Below, in pieces: positions 9,413 through 17,609 of a stretch of 64,000 nucleotides of DNA (within the stretch, counting starts at the first letter, position 1; every line of letters begins with the position of its first letter). Source of the stretch: Algoriphagus iocasae (GTDB lineage Bacteria > Bacteroidota > Bacteroidia > Cytophagales > Cyclobacteriaceae); NCBI RefSeq assembly GCF_014206875.1, contig NZ_JACIJO010000002.1:124001-188000 (forward strand), read 5' to 3'. Position numbers and translations under genes: made by a program. The notes beneath the pieces are model-generated. The model did not search any database and was not told the origin of the DNA. It saw only the letters and a list, made by a program, of their open reading frames with translations.

Positions 9413-10294
9413 ATACAAATTTTTCAAAACCTTGATATCAAAATCAGTGAGCTCGCCTTCTATTTCATTCTGAATGAAATGAAGTTTAAAAGACTGGATT
9501 GCCAAATCCGGATTGCTGACATCATAACCGATTATCCGTAAAGCAATGATGGGATCAAATGAATCTTTCGGAAGGGAATCGGTAGTTTCTATCGGAATTG
9601 AATCCACTCCGTTTATTGGGTTTACAGCAGGAAAGACTTCCTCTTCATCATACCATAATCCATAACCTTCTTCAGCCAGTTTTTTCCAAGGGAAATTGGT
9701 GTTTGGATCTACTTTCCGTCCTGGAGCAATATCAGAATGCCCGATAAAATTGGCGGCTGGAATTCTGTATTTCCATTTAAGCCTTTTACACAAAACGAGC
9801 AGACTTTGAATCTGTGCCTCAGAAAAAGGCTCAAAGCCGTTGTTATCCAATTCTATTCCGATGGATACAGAATTAAGATCTGTCACATTCCCCCATTTTC
9901 CACTTCCTGCATGCCAGGAGCGCAGGTAGTCATTCAGCATCTGAACAATTGTTCCATCTCTGCCAATTACATAATGTGAACTGACTTGGGTTCTCGTCAA
10001 TGTAAATGTCTTTATCGTCTGCTCCAAAGAGTCCTGAGCGGTATGGTGAATGATCACAAAATTGGGTCTTCTGATACTAAAATTTGTGGTACCCACCCAT
10101 TCATCTGTGATACTTAAGGTGTCATAATTTAATTGCTCTTTTGTTTTTGGGATCTCACTGTATGCTTTCGCAATTTCTTTGACATTTTTTCGATGCTCTT
10201 TATTGACCTTCTTATATGGATTGGATGCGCAGGAGGCGGTTAGGAATAACAATCCAATTAAGAAAGAATTTACCAAGGATTCAGCAAACTTCAT
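9398..10294 (-). CDS. N-acetylmuramoyl-L-alanine amidase, AmiD-like lipoprotein
   Basis: A 298-residue zinc amidase of the Amidase_2 (T7 lysozyme/PGRP) family that cuts the lactyl-L-Ala bond of muropeptides. Lipoprotein signal with cysteine after LTAS. Zinc-site and catalytic motifs are IIHHTAQD (first His), SWHAG, SIGIELDNNG (catalytic Glu) and FIGHSDIAPGRKVDPN (second His, Asp). The C-terminal ~50 residues (GYDVSNPDLAIQSFKLHF) match the peptidoglycan-binding-like tail of E. coli AmiD. It probably works in recycling or turnover of wall fragments at the outer membrane. It is convergent with otsAB and shares its terminator; its last codons form half of that hairpin. Confidence 0.92.
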   Translation of the reverse strand: MKFAESLVNSFLIGLLFLTASCASNPYKKVNKEHRKNVKEIAKAYSEIPKTKEQLNYDTLSITDEWVGTTNFSIRRPNFVIIHHTAQDSLEQTIKTFTLTRTQVSSHYVIGRDGTIVQMLNDYLRSWHAGSGKWGNVTDLNSVSIGIELDNNGFEPFSEAQIQSLLVLCKRLKWKYRIPAANFIGHSDIAPGRKVDPNTNFPWKKLAEEGYGLWYDEEEVFPAVNPINGVDSIPIETTDSLPKDSFDPIIALRIIGYDVSNPDLAIQSFKLHFIQNEIEGELTDFDIKVLKNLYKKYL

Positions 10295-10546
10295 GTTCTC
10301 TATTTTTTCGACAAGCTTGACAGCCAGTCATTATTTAACGGGTCAATATCCATAGTATTTGATAAAAGAGCCAGCAAGATTACATCAACGATTCCGAAAA
10401 CATCCATTTAATTTTTAGAAATCAAACCAGAAAATTTATCAATCTATTGATCAAGCACTTAGAAAAACAACCTTTTGAAAAATGAAAAAAAAGAGCTCGA
10501 GCGAAAACTAATTTTTTATCTTCGAGAATAAACTAAACCAATTAGT

Positions 10547-10903
10547 ATGAAAAATTTTCTCTTTATTGCATTAGCAACCATGCTCCTTTCCAGTTGCGCC
10601 ATGCATAATTCCTATACTGGAAATCTAAATGCCCATCAAACCAATGTGGTTCTTTCTGAAAGCAATTATGTGGTGAAAGATCAGGTTACCGGCAAAGCTG
10701 AGGCAACTTATGTTTTTGGAATCGGTGGCATTGGAAAAAAATCTTTGTTCAATGCGGCTCGCCAGGATATGTATATGAACGCCGATCTAAACGGAAAATC
10801 CAGAGCGCTTATCAATGAGACTTTTGAAACCAAAACTTCCTTCTTTTTAATTGTCTGGAAGAAGCAAATCACGACTTCAGCTCATGTGATTGAGTTTAAG
10901 TAG
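10547..10903 (+). CDS. Small DUF6567-like lipoprotein
   Basis: 118 residues with a lipoprotein signal (cysteine after LLSS). The pattern of a short tail, NVVLSESNYVV, AEATYVFGIGGIGKKSL and a Gly-rich turn resembles the Bacteroidota DUF6567 lipoproteins, which have no known function. Monocistronic: a bidirectional terminator follows at once and the neighbour upstream is divergent. Family assignment is from memory of the motif; a role is not proposed. Confidence 0.7.
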   Translation: MKNFLFIALATMLLSSCAMHNSYTGNLNAHQTNVVLSESNYVVKDQVTGKAEATYVFGIGGIGKKSLFNAARQDMYMNADLNGKSRALINETFETKTSFFLIVWKKQITTSAHVIEFK

Positions 10904-10910
10904 AAATAAA

Positions 10911-10948
10911 AAATCCCGCAAAATTCGATTTTCGCGGGATTTATTTTT
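10911..10948. terminator. Bidirectional terminator
   Basis: Stem AAATCCCGC/GCGGGATTT with flanking A- and T-runs, placed exactly between the convergent DUF6567-like and GH15 genes. Confidence 0.85.
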
Positions 10949-12733
10949 TTAAAGGAAATTTGGTCTATCCAGCTTTTTTCCGATTCGGAAAGCTGCATTC
11001 ATCAACCCAACATGGGAATATGCCTGAGGGAAATTTCCCCACTGACTTCCAGTTTTTTGATCCACATCTTCCGAGAATAGCTGTAGATGATTGCAATATT
11101 TGGTTAAGGTCTCAAAGCCTTCTACTGCCTCATCGATTCTGCCTACACATGCCAAAGCCTCAATATACCAAAATGCACAGATCAGGAATGTCGTCTCCGG
11201 CACACCAAAATCATCCATGTGCTTGTAGCGGTAAAAGAGAAAATCCTTTGCCAAAAGCTCTTCTTCCAGAGCTTTTAAATGTTCATTTGCACGCTCTAGA
11301 TCATCACCGAAATAGCCCATTGTAATCAACTGCAAAGTGGAAGCATCCATATAGGTAGAACCCAAAGCCTGCCCATAGGCTTTTCTATCCGGCAGATAAC
11401 ATGATTCTATCTTTTTGGCAGCTTCATCTCTGAGATAAATGGCTTTTTGGTACATGTCATCGCTTTTGAGGCGAATCCCGATTTTTGCTGCTGCACTCGC
11501 TCCAGCCCAGTGAAATAAGAAAGTATAACAATGCTCCTGAGCCAGATTTCTGAATTCCCAAAGCCCGGCATCTTTCTCATTCATCGTCGCTTCGATTTTA
11601 TTCAGAAGATTCATGATCATCGGCTTCGAATTACTTCTTTCTTCCTCTGTAAATCGCTGATCAGAATACAGTGGCAAAAGCGAAACCAATACCTGACCAT
11701 ACAAGTCATTCTGTATGTGAGTGTAGGCTTGATTCCCGAAGCGAACAGGTTTATTTCCAAGATAACCATCCAGATCAGAAATCTCTTCTGTGAGCAAGGA
11801 ATCGCCAGTAATCGAATACAGAGGTTGATATCGGCCATCTGCTCCTGGTCTCAGGTTATGGATAAACTCAAAATATTTTTCCAGCTCCTCAAAGTGACCT
11901 AAACTGTTGAAACAGGTTAAGGTGTAATAAGTATCCCGAATCCAGCAGTAGCGATAATCCCAGTTTCTTGTGGAATTGGGAGATTCAGGTAAACTAGTGG
12001 TCGAGGCAGCGATGATTGCTCCTGTATCTTCGTATTGATGGATTTTGAGGATCAAAGCAGATCTCAAGACCAATTTCTGATGGAAGTTTGGTATGCTGGT
12101 CGACTTCACCCATTCTTGCCAATAAGAGGTAGTGGCATGTAGAAATCGCTCCGAAGTTGTTTCAATCGGCGCTTCCAATGGTCGTCCATAGGTAAAAACG
12201 AGATAGATCGGACGATGCACAGCAAATGCTTTTTCGTCCATAATATAACTCATGGGCGCGTTAGTGGTCAATCTCAACTCCTGTTCCACACCCATGTATC
12301 GAATGTGATTACTTCCCAGACTTGGGCTGAGCTTCATTTTCCCATAATCAGCAGTCGGTTCACATTTGATCTTCACGCGTGGTGAACCACTCAACGCCTC
12401 TACTTTTCGGATCAGCATCAAGGGTTTATAGTACCGATCAAAATTCTTGAACCTAGGAGCAAAATCTGTCACCTTATAGCTATTGCCATCTCCATAGGTC
12501 ACTGTAGTTTCCAAGATATTGGTGTTTTCCCGGTAAGCTTGGGTAGAATCAAATTCGCCTTCCTCTGGCAAGATGGTAAATTGACCTCCTCTTTCCCGAT
12601 CCAGCATGCCACCGAAGATAAAGTCTGAGTCAAATCTAGGCATACACAGCCAAGAGATATTGGTATCCTTTTCAATATGGGCGATATAGGCACAGTTGCC
12701 GATCAACCCACTTCCGTAGGTATGTTTTTCCAT
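10949..12733 (-). CDS. Glycoside hydrolase family 15 (glucoamylase- or trehalase-like)
   Basis: A 594-residue cytoplasmic enzyme (no signal peptide) with an N-terminal beta-sandwich domain (GLIGNCAYIAHI, SWLCMPRFDSDFIFG) and an (alpha/alpha)6 barrel. GH15 hallmarks are WDYRYCWIRD (258-267), the LWEFR acid-catalyst segment with E393, and the base in LFSEDVD (E555) followed by GNFPQAYSHVGL. GH15 enzymes hydrolyse terminal alpha-glucosides; several cytoplasmic bacterial members are alpha,alpha-trehalases. The nearby OtsAB gene makes a trehalase role attractive, but glucoamylase activity on short oligosaccharides is equally compatible with the sequence. Single-gene unit between two terminators. 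Confidence 0.9.
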   Translation of the reverse strand: MEKHTYGSGLIGNCAYIAHIEKDTNISWLCMPRFDSDFIFGGMLDRERGGQFTILPEEGEFDSTQAYRENTNILETTVTYGDGNSYKVTDFAPRFKNFDRYYKPLMLIRKVEALSGSPRVKIKCEPTADYGKMKLSPSLGSNHIRYMGVEQELRLTTNAPMSYIMDEKAFAVHRPIYLVFTYGRPLEAPIETTSERFLHATTSYWQEWVKSTSIPNFHQKLVLRSALILKIHQYEDTGAIIAASTTSLPESPNSTRNWDYRYCWIRDTYYTLTCFNSLGHFEELEKYFEFIHNLRPGADGRYQPLYSITGDSLLTEEISDLDGYLGNKPVRFGNQAYTHIQNDLYGQVLVSLLPLYSDQRFTEEERSNSKPMIMNLLNKIEATMNEKDAGLWEFRNLAQEHCYTFLFHWAGASAAAKIGIRLKSDDMYQKAIYLRDEAAKKIESCYLPDRKAYGQALGSTYMDASTLQLITMGYFGDDLERANEHLKALEEELLAKDFLFYRYKHMDDFGVPETTFLICAFWYIEALACVGRIDEAVEGFETLTKYCNHLQLFSEDVDQKTGSQWGNFPQAYSHVGLMNAAFRIGKKLDRPNFL

Positions 12734-12792
12734 TAAAGTCTTTTTTGATGAGTAATAAAAAATCTGGCTACCGGGTTTGACTTCAAGAAAAG

Positions 12793-12827
12793 AAAAAAGG
12801 GGACAGAATGCAAAAATCCTGTCCCCT
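12793..12827 (-). terminator. Rho-independent terminator
   Basis: Stem AGGGGACAG/CTGTCCCCT followed on the minus strand by a run of T residues. It lies just after the BF3164-like gene and separates it from the GH15 gene. Confidence 0.8.
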
Positions 12828-12847
12828 AATGAAGTTTCGAAAAGAAG

Positions 12848-13933
12848 TTAATATTCAAACTTTACCAAATTTGGATCACGATCCACAGTTACCCCATAAA
12901 TGGTCCTATTCTCTTCATCCACAGAAAATCCAAAAATGGGATAATCTAGTTGGTAGTGATTCAGGATATTTCCCTCGTAATCGAATTGAAATATCCTGTT
13001 TAAATCTTCCAAAGCACTGATCTGGCTATAGGGCTTCCCTCTAAATAAGACATAAAATGAATTTTCTCCAGCAAAAGCTCCTGCATATCTAGTGGTTTTG
13101 TCGTCATTATAAACAGGCATTTGGTAACCTGCCGAATATCTTACTTGAAAATCCTGAATATCATGGGAAGGTCCCAAGACAGTTTTTACGGTCTGGTTCT
13201 CTAAGTCAATAATGTCGATATAGTCTACATTCATACCCACCTTAATAAAATGTTTTTTATCCTTACTAGCTCTTAAGGGTCCCTGGAATAAATTGCTAAT
13301 TAGGTTGGCATCAAGCTCATTTTCATTTATTCCCCTAGGAAATTGATTTCCCGAAACCATATCTTTCCAGTTTCCAAACAATGCCAAGGTATCGCCTGTC
13401 TTAGTCAAATGGAAATATTTGGTCCAACCATCCACAGCATTTCCCAAAAGTGTACTGTCTGATGTCCAAACCAATTCCGTCAGAAAGTGGACAGTCTGTG
13501 GTGCTCTAATCTGTTCTTCAGCTAATCTCGAAGTATCCGAAAGGTCAAACTTGGAATAAATCAATAATTCAGGATCAAATGTCCAAACTTTGTTATTTTG
13601 ACCATCTACCGACTCTATCTGAGAAATCAATGAGATTTCTCCAGGTCCCATACCATCAATTCCTTTTGAACCAATGACTCGTTCATTTTCCAAATCAATA
13701 ATATGGAATTTGTCATCTCCAACATTCTTTACTTCATAAACTAATGCAAGACCATTCATTAGGAAAACTCCATAGGGGTTCATGATTTCTTCAAAATTGA
13801 ACTTACTCCCTTTAAGAAATACTTTTTCAGGTAAATCTTCCTCTTGAAAATAAATTGCTTTTAGATCCTTTTTTGAATTACAGAATGTAAATGTCACTAA
13901 AATAAAAATCCAAAGAATTAACTTGTATTTCAT
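12848..13933 (-). CDS. BF3164-like 6-bladed beta-propeller lipoprotein
   Basis: 361 residues with an N-terminal signal and a cysteine after TFTF, so probably lipidated. Blade-like repeats (for example HIIDLENERVIG, VWTFDPELLIYSKFD, IFQFDYEGNILNHYQLDYPI) and the MGPGEI turn are typical of the Bacteroidota TolB-like/BF3164 lipoproteins. Function unknown; genes of this family commonly follow a small secreted-peptide gene of NVEALA type. A damaged frame of that sort is found just upstream at 13985-14185, with a hairpin between. Family likely, role unknown. Confidence 0.8.
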   Translation of the reverse strand: MKYKLILWIFILVTFTFCNSKKDLKAIYFQEEDLPEKVFLKGSKFNFEEIMNPYGVFLMNGLALVYEVKNVGDDKFHIIDLENERVIGSKGIDGMGPGEISLISQIESVDGQNNKVWTFDPELLIYSKFDLSDTSRLAEEQIRAPQTVHFLTELVWTSDSTLLGNAVDGWTKYFHLTKTGDTLALFGNWKDMVSGNQFPRGINENELDANLISNLFQGPLRASKDKKHFIKVGMNVDYIDIIDLENQTVKTVLGPSHDIQDFQVRYSAGYQMPVYNDDKTTRYAGAFAGENSFYVLFRGKPYSQISALEDLNRIFQFDYEGNILNHYQLDYPIFGFSVDEENRTIYGVTVDRDPNLVKFEY

Positions 13934-13947
13934 TTAAAATTAAGTTT

Positions 13948-13969
13948 AAAAATGGGAGGTTTCCCTCCC
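13948..13969 (-). terminator. Hairpin with T-run between peptide remnant and lipoprotein gene
   Basis: Stem GGGAGG/CCTCCC with tetraloop GAAA on the minus strand, followed by ATTTTT. It lies 15 bases before the lipoprotein ATG, so it could be a partial terminator setting lower expression of the downstream gene. Confidence 0.6.
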
Positions 13970-13984
13970 GTTTGGCTATTTAGT

Positions 13985-14185
13985 TTAAGAATCCACAACT
14001 GTACAAGTTGATCCTGCCTTAAGAGTTGATAAAAATACTCTCCCATAGATCAGGTGCTGACAGCTATCTTACGAGGCACAGCAAATGTCCTGCTGTGTTA
14101 CTTCTGCATTTAATTGATTACTCTCCGGAAATTCAATCAGGACAAAACCGAGCAATACCAAACCTCCTAATAACTTTTTCTTAAT
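13985..14185 (-). pseudogene. Remnant of a small secreted-peptide gene (NVEALA-like)
   Basis: On the minus strand a single frame of 66 codons reads IKKKLLGGLVLLGFVLIEF, then PESNQLNAEVTQQDICCAS, then TAA at 14071-14069, then DSCQHLIYGRVFLSTLKAG and STCTVVDS before a final TAA. The first part has the Lys-rich, GG-containing hydrophobic start of NVEALA-type peptides that usually precede BF3164 lipoproteins; the second part is Cys-containing and in the same frame. No ATG, GTG or TTG begins the frame: the codon before KKK is ATT. A lost start codon plus an in-frame stop suggests decay. Alternatives are a 38-residue peptide from ATT, or chance. The rest of this intergenic stretch (14186-14399) is AT-rich with no visible gene. 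Confidence 0.45.
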
Positions 14186-14399
14186 ATTAATTTTTAAATA
14201 ATTAGAAAAATCCCGACCGGAATCAAAGTATCACTTAAGACTTGGTTGTAAGAAAATATTTTTTTTAAAATCGCAAAAGTTAGTTTGTAAAATAACTAAA
14301 AAATTATTTTAAGAGCAAATATTTAGTGTGTCATCTAACTTTTTCATGAATAGCAAAACACTGCGACTGCCAACTGTCAACTGAGAGTGAGACTGAAGC

Positions 14400-14966
14400 C
14401 TACTGATATAACTTCTTATCCCGGATATAATCCGCCACCCCATCAGGAAGCAGGTATTTGACAGATTTACCTGCTAAAATGGATTTTCGGATAAAGGTGG
14501 CTGAGATATCCAGCAATGGAGCGTCGATCATCTTGATATTGGGATGCTCAAAGGAGGTAGTTTCTCCGGGTCTTGGATAAACAAAAATCTCATAATTATC
14601 CAGAATGGTCTGGTAGTTTTTCCAGCGCTTGAGTTGCACAAGATTATCCGAACCTAAAAACAAACAAAACTGATGTTGAGGATATTGGTCTGTGAGATAA
14701 GCCAAGGTATCGATGGTATAACTCGGTTTTGGCATCCCAAATTCCACATCCGAAGCCCTGAAATGGAAATTATCTTCAATGGCAAGTTCCACCATCCTCA
14801 ACCTATCAAACTCATGGATTAAGGACTGTCTTCTTTTTAAGGGATTTTGTGGGCTGACCACAAACCAAACCTGATCCAAATCTGTGCGATCATGCAAAGT
14901 ATCTGCGATAATCAGATGGCCAATATGAATGGGGTTAAAGGAGCCGAAATAGAGTCCGATTTTCAA
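14400..14966 (-). CDS. nadD: Nicotinate-nucleotide adenylyltransferase
   Basis: 188 residues; transfers AMP from ATP to nicotinate mononucleotide in NAD synthesis. The nucleotidyltransferase motif GSFNPIHIGHL is at residues 8-18, and the ISATFIRKSI motif near residue 155 matches the conserved ISST-x-IR box (here with Ala). Length is normal. It is last in the operon sigma factor - anti-sigma - gmk - nadD, 4 bases after gmk; the gmk-nadD order is common in Bacteroidota. Cytoplasmic. Confidence 0.95.
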   Translation of the reverse strand: MKIGLYFGSFNPIHIGHLIIADTLHDRTDLDQVWFVVSPQNPLKRRQSLIHEFDRLRMVELAIEDNFHFRASDVEFGMPKPSYTIDTLAYLTDQYPQHQFCLFLGSDNLVQLKRWKNYQTILDNYEIFVYPRPGETTSFEHPNIKMIDAPLLDISATFIRKSILAGKSVKYLLPDGVADYIRDKKLYQ

Positions 14967-14970
14967 AATA

Positions 14971-15543
14971 CTACTTGGCTAAAAAATCTCCTACCAATTT
15001 TTCTGCTTCTGCTGAGGAAACTGTAAAATCATCATTGACAATAGTCACATCAAACTGAGGTTCAAATTTCGCCTCAAATTCCGCTTTGAAAATCCTTCTG
15101 GAAAGGGATTCTTCTGACTCAGTGCCCCGATCATTTAATCTGGTTTTTAAAACCTCCAGCGAAGGGACTTTCACAAAGATCGCCAAAGCCTGATCTCCAA
15201 AATATTTTTTTAAGGCCAGACCACCTTTTACATCTACATCAAATATGACTGCTTTGCCAGAATCCCAGATCCGTTGGATTTCTTCTTTCAGTGTGCCATA
15301 AAAGTTGCCGGCGTAGACTTCCTCCCATTCGATGAAGTCATCATTGTCGATGTGTTGTTTAAACTGCTCCTGGCTTAAAAAGTAATAATCTTTGCCATGA
15401 ACCTCATGTCTTCCTCTTTTATCACGGGTACAGGCAGAAATAGAAAATCCCAGATTTGGGATTTTTTTGATGAGGTGCTTCACAAGTGAAGTTTTGCCCG
15501 AACCGGAAGGTGCGGAAAAAATGATGGCCTTACCTTGGGTCAT
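14971..15543 (-). CDS. gmk: Guanylate kinase
   Basis: Phosphorylates GMP to GDP. The P-loop SAPSGSGKTSLVKHL is near residue 9, followed by SACTRDKRGRHEVHGKDYYF (GMP binding) and FDVDVKGG. I start at ATG 15543 (MTQGKAIIF), giving 190 residues and a 2-base gap from the anti-sigma gene; an ATG 36 bases further upstream would overlap that gene and add 12 residues unlike the family. Confidence 0.95.
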   Translation of the reverse strand: MTQGKAIIFSAPSGSGKTSLVKHLIKKIPNLGFSISACTRDKRGRHEVHGKDYYFLSQEQFKQHIDNDDFIEWEEVYAGNFYGTLKEEIQRIWDSGKAVIFDVDVKGGLALKKYFGDQALAIFVKVPSLEVLKTRLNDRGTESEESLSRRIFKAEFEAKFEPQFDVTIVNDDFTVSSAEAEKLVGDFLAK

Positions 15544-15545
15544 AA

Positions 15546-15815
15546 TTATTTGATATCCTGTATTTTTTGGCGAATACAATCTGCCAATTCAGTAGGCACT
15601 TCCTGTTTGGTACACCTGGTCTTTAATACATCACGGATGGCCTGCTCCAGATGAAAATGCTCAAAACAAGGCTGGCATTTCGCCAATTTCTCCTTGAGTA
15701 CTTCCTTCGAATTGTCCATTTCTCCGTCCAGAATACTTTCTAACAGCTGAAAGCACTTACTGGTATCATCGCACTTTAACTTTCGCGACTGAGATGTTTC
15801 TTCATTCATATCCAT
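15546..15815 (-). CDS. Small Cys-rich anti-sigma factor (RsrA-like zinc protein)
   Basis: 89 residues (87 if the second ATG is used). Cysteines at 15, 21, 47, 50 and 68; the CFQLLESILDGEM segment, C47-x2-C50 and the LEQAIRDVLKTRC tail follow the layout of RsrA/mycothiol-system anti-sigma factors, where cysteines and a histidine hold zinc and release the sigma factor on thiol oxidation. Here the H-x3-C histidine position is Lys43. Encoded 12 bases after the ECF sigma gene, which is the expected partner. Redox sensing is inference from the family. Confidence 0.75.
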   Translation of the reverse strand: MDMNEETSQSRKLKCDDTSKCFQLLESILDGEMDNSKEVLKEKLAKCQPCFEHFHLEQAIRDVLKTRCTKQEVPTELADCIRQKIQDIK

Positions 15816-15827
15816 CAGTAATTCTCT

Positions 15828-16427
15828 TTAAATTTCCTCCTCTTCGTCTGTATCATATCCCATGTGATGGGCGTATCCTCTAAGCTTATCTTTCAGTAAA
15901 TTTCTAGCTCTATGCAATCTGGATCTTACCGTACCGATCGGAATGTCTAATATTTTGGCCATTTCCTCGTAGGTAAAACCTTCCAAATCACAAAGAATGA
16001 TCACTGTTCTGAAATCTACCGCCAAACTATTCAGTGCATTGGAGATTTCATCACCGAGCATTCCTTTTACTGATTCTGCCCGCAGGTCAGTAGTACTTTG
16101 ATAGTCAACATCGTCAGAGTTATAATAAGTTTCAACTTCCTGATAATCTACTTTCGCAGGTTGCTTACTTTTCTTACGATACTCGTTGATAAAACTATTT
16201 TTCAGGATCCGAAACAACCAAGCTTTGGCATTCGTTCCCTGCTCAAAGGAATTGATAAATCGATAAGCTTTGAGATAGGTATCTTGCACAAGATCCTTCG
16301 CATCATCCTCATCGAATGTGAGCCGATAGGCAAAATTGTACATGGAGTCTATGTGTGGCATAAACTCACCATCGAATATGGTGTTTTTCTCTTCTTGAGA
16401 ATATTTCCTTCGCTGTACTTCCGACAT
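15828..16427 (-). CDS. ECF-family RNA polymerase sigma factor
   Basis: 199 residues. Region 2 is seen in MYNFAYRLTFDEDDAKDLVQ and TYLKAYRF; region 4 is the helix-turn-helix GFTYEEMAKILDIPIGTVRS followed by RLHRARNLL. ATG 16427 (MSEVQRRKYS) is preferred over a start 27 bases upstream that adds only a Leu-rich stub. First gene of an operon with the Cys-rich anti-sigma and two nucleotide-metabolism genes; ECF operons often drive their own transcription. The tail is acidic (TDEEEEI). Confidence 0.92.
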   Translation of the reverse strand: MSEVQRRKYSQEEKNTIFDGEFMPHIDSMYNFAYRLTFDEDDAKDLVQDTYLKAYRFINSFEQGTNAKAWLFRILKNSFINEYRKKSKQPAKVDYQEVETYYNSDDVDYQSTTDLRAESVKGMLGDEISNALNSLAVDFRTVIILCDLEGFTYEEMAKILDIPIGTVRSRLHRARNLLKDKLRGYAHHMGYDTDEEEEI

Positions 16428-16545
16428 AAGTTTCAAAAGTAATAATTGAGTCAATTTATAACTAGGAATCGGGAACTTTTCCCTGCTTTTCCTTTATTTT
16501 GTTGGTCGAAAAGGCATTTATTGCCAAATCCCCCGCATTCTTTAT

Positions 16546-17382
16546 ATGTTTTTCTTCAGGCTGTTTTCAAGACTTCCCCTTTTTGTACTCTATTGGTTTA
16601 CGGATGTGCTTTATTTCATTGCACGTTTTGTCATCCGATACAGAAAGAAAGTCATCGATGAAAACCTTTACTATGCATTTCCTGAGCTCTCAGACTCAGA
16701 GCGAAAAAAGATCCGAAACCGTTTTTACAGGAATTTTACTGACACATTTGCCGAAACCATCAAAATACTGACAATTTCGGAAAAAGAATTCAAAAGAAGG
16801 TTTGTCATAGTAAATCAGGAAGGCCTAGACCAACCAGTAAAAAATGGAGTGAGTTCTTTAATGGTCACAGGACATATTTTCAACTGGGAAATGGGTGTAG
16901 TTGGCACCAACTTATATTCAGAAGTCCCGATAGAAACTGTTTACCTAAAAGTCAATAATCCTTTTTTCAACGATTTAATTAAAAAAGTCCGGACACGATT
17001 TGGCGGGTATGTGACAGAAAAGAAGGAGTTCCGAAGAGCGATGCTTACTTTAGGGAGAAATCCCCGGATCGTCCTTTTGGGGTCTGACCAAAGACCACCG
17101 GCTTCAGAAAACCGATATCAACGCGATTTCATGAATAGACCGGCGGTTTTCTTTGAAGGCGCAGAATTCCTTTCCAAAAAAATGAATTTATACGTTCACT
17201 ACGGGAAGCTGAAAAAAGTAAAGCGGGGTTATTATCATTACGAATTCATCCCTTTGGCGCAGCCTCCGTATGACAATGAGGAGCCTCATTCGATTACAGA
17301 TAAATTCTGCAAAATGCTGGAGGAAAACATCCGGGAGCAACCAGACATGTACCTCTGGAGTCATAAGAGATGGAAAATTTAA
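16546..17382 (+). CDS. Lysophospholipid/lipid A acyltransferase family protein (LpxL/HtrB-like)
   Basis: 278 residues with a hydrophobic N-terminal segment (residues 5-30) that anchors it to the inner membrane. The H-x4-E catalytic motif appears as GHIFNWEMG, and LGSDQRPP and the final PDMYLWSHKRWK are typical of the lauroyl/myristoyl acyltransferases of lipid A. Probably adds a secondary acyl chain to lipid A; an ornithine-lipid or phospholipid substrate cannot be excluded. Divergent from the sigma operon. The 227 bases after it are AT-rich with imperfect TTGATACTT-type repeats and no gene. Confidence 0.88.
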   Translation: MFFFRLFSRLPLFVLYWFTDVLYFIARFVIRYRKKVIDENLYYAFPELSDSERKKIRNRFYRNFTDTFAETIKILTISEKEFKRRFVIVNQEGLDQPVKNGVSSLMVTGHIFNWEMGVVGTNLYSEVPIETVYLKVNNPFFNDLIKKVRTRFGGYVTEKKEFRRAMLTLGRNPRIVLLGSDQRPPASENRYQRDFMNRPAVFFEGAEFLSKKMNLYVHYGKLKKVKRGYYHYEFIPLAQPPYDNEEPHSITDKFCKMLEENIREQPDMYLWSHKRWKI

Positions 17383-17609
17383 CCTAAGGAGTTAAAAAAT
17401 TGGAAAATTGAAAAATTTAAAGATTCCCATTGTTGGAAATTGCCCAATGCCTTCTTCGATTTTCTAAATAAATTCCCAGATTATGAACCATATATCTAAT
17501 AGCTCAATTCTTGGTTCTTAATACTTGGATCTTGATACTTGATACTTAACACTAGAAATTAATATTTGAATCTTGATCCTTTGACCATGTTTCTTGAATC
17601 TCAACAAAA

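Noticed and set aside
14340..14399. CTGCGACTGCCAACTGTCAACTG-like run
   Set aside because: Short imperfect repeat at the end of the nadD operon with no hairpin or T-run; no function can be supported.
17500..17600. Repeated TTGATACTT/TTGGATCTT motifs before the helicase gene
   Set aside because: Short imperfect simple repeat without structure or spacing that suggests binding sites.
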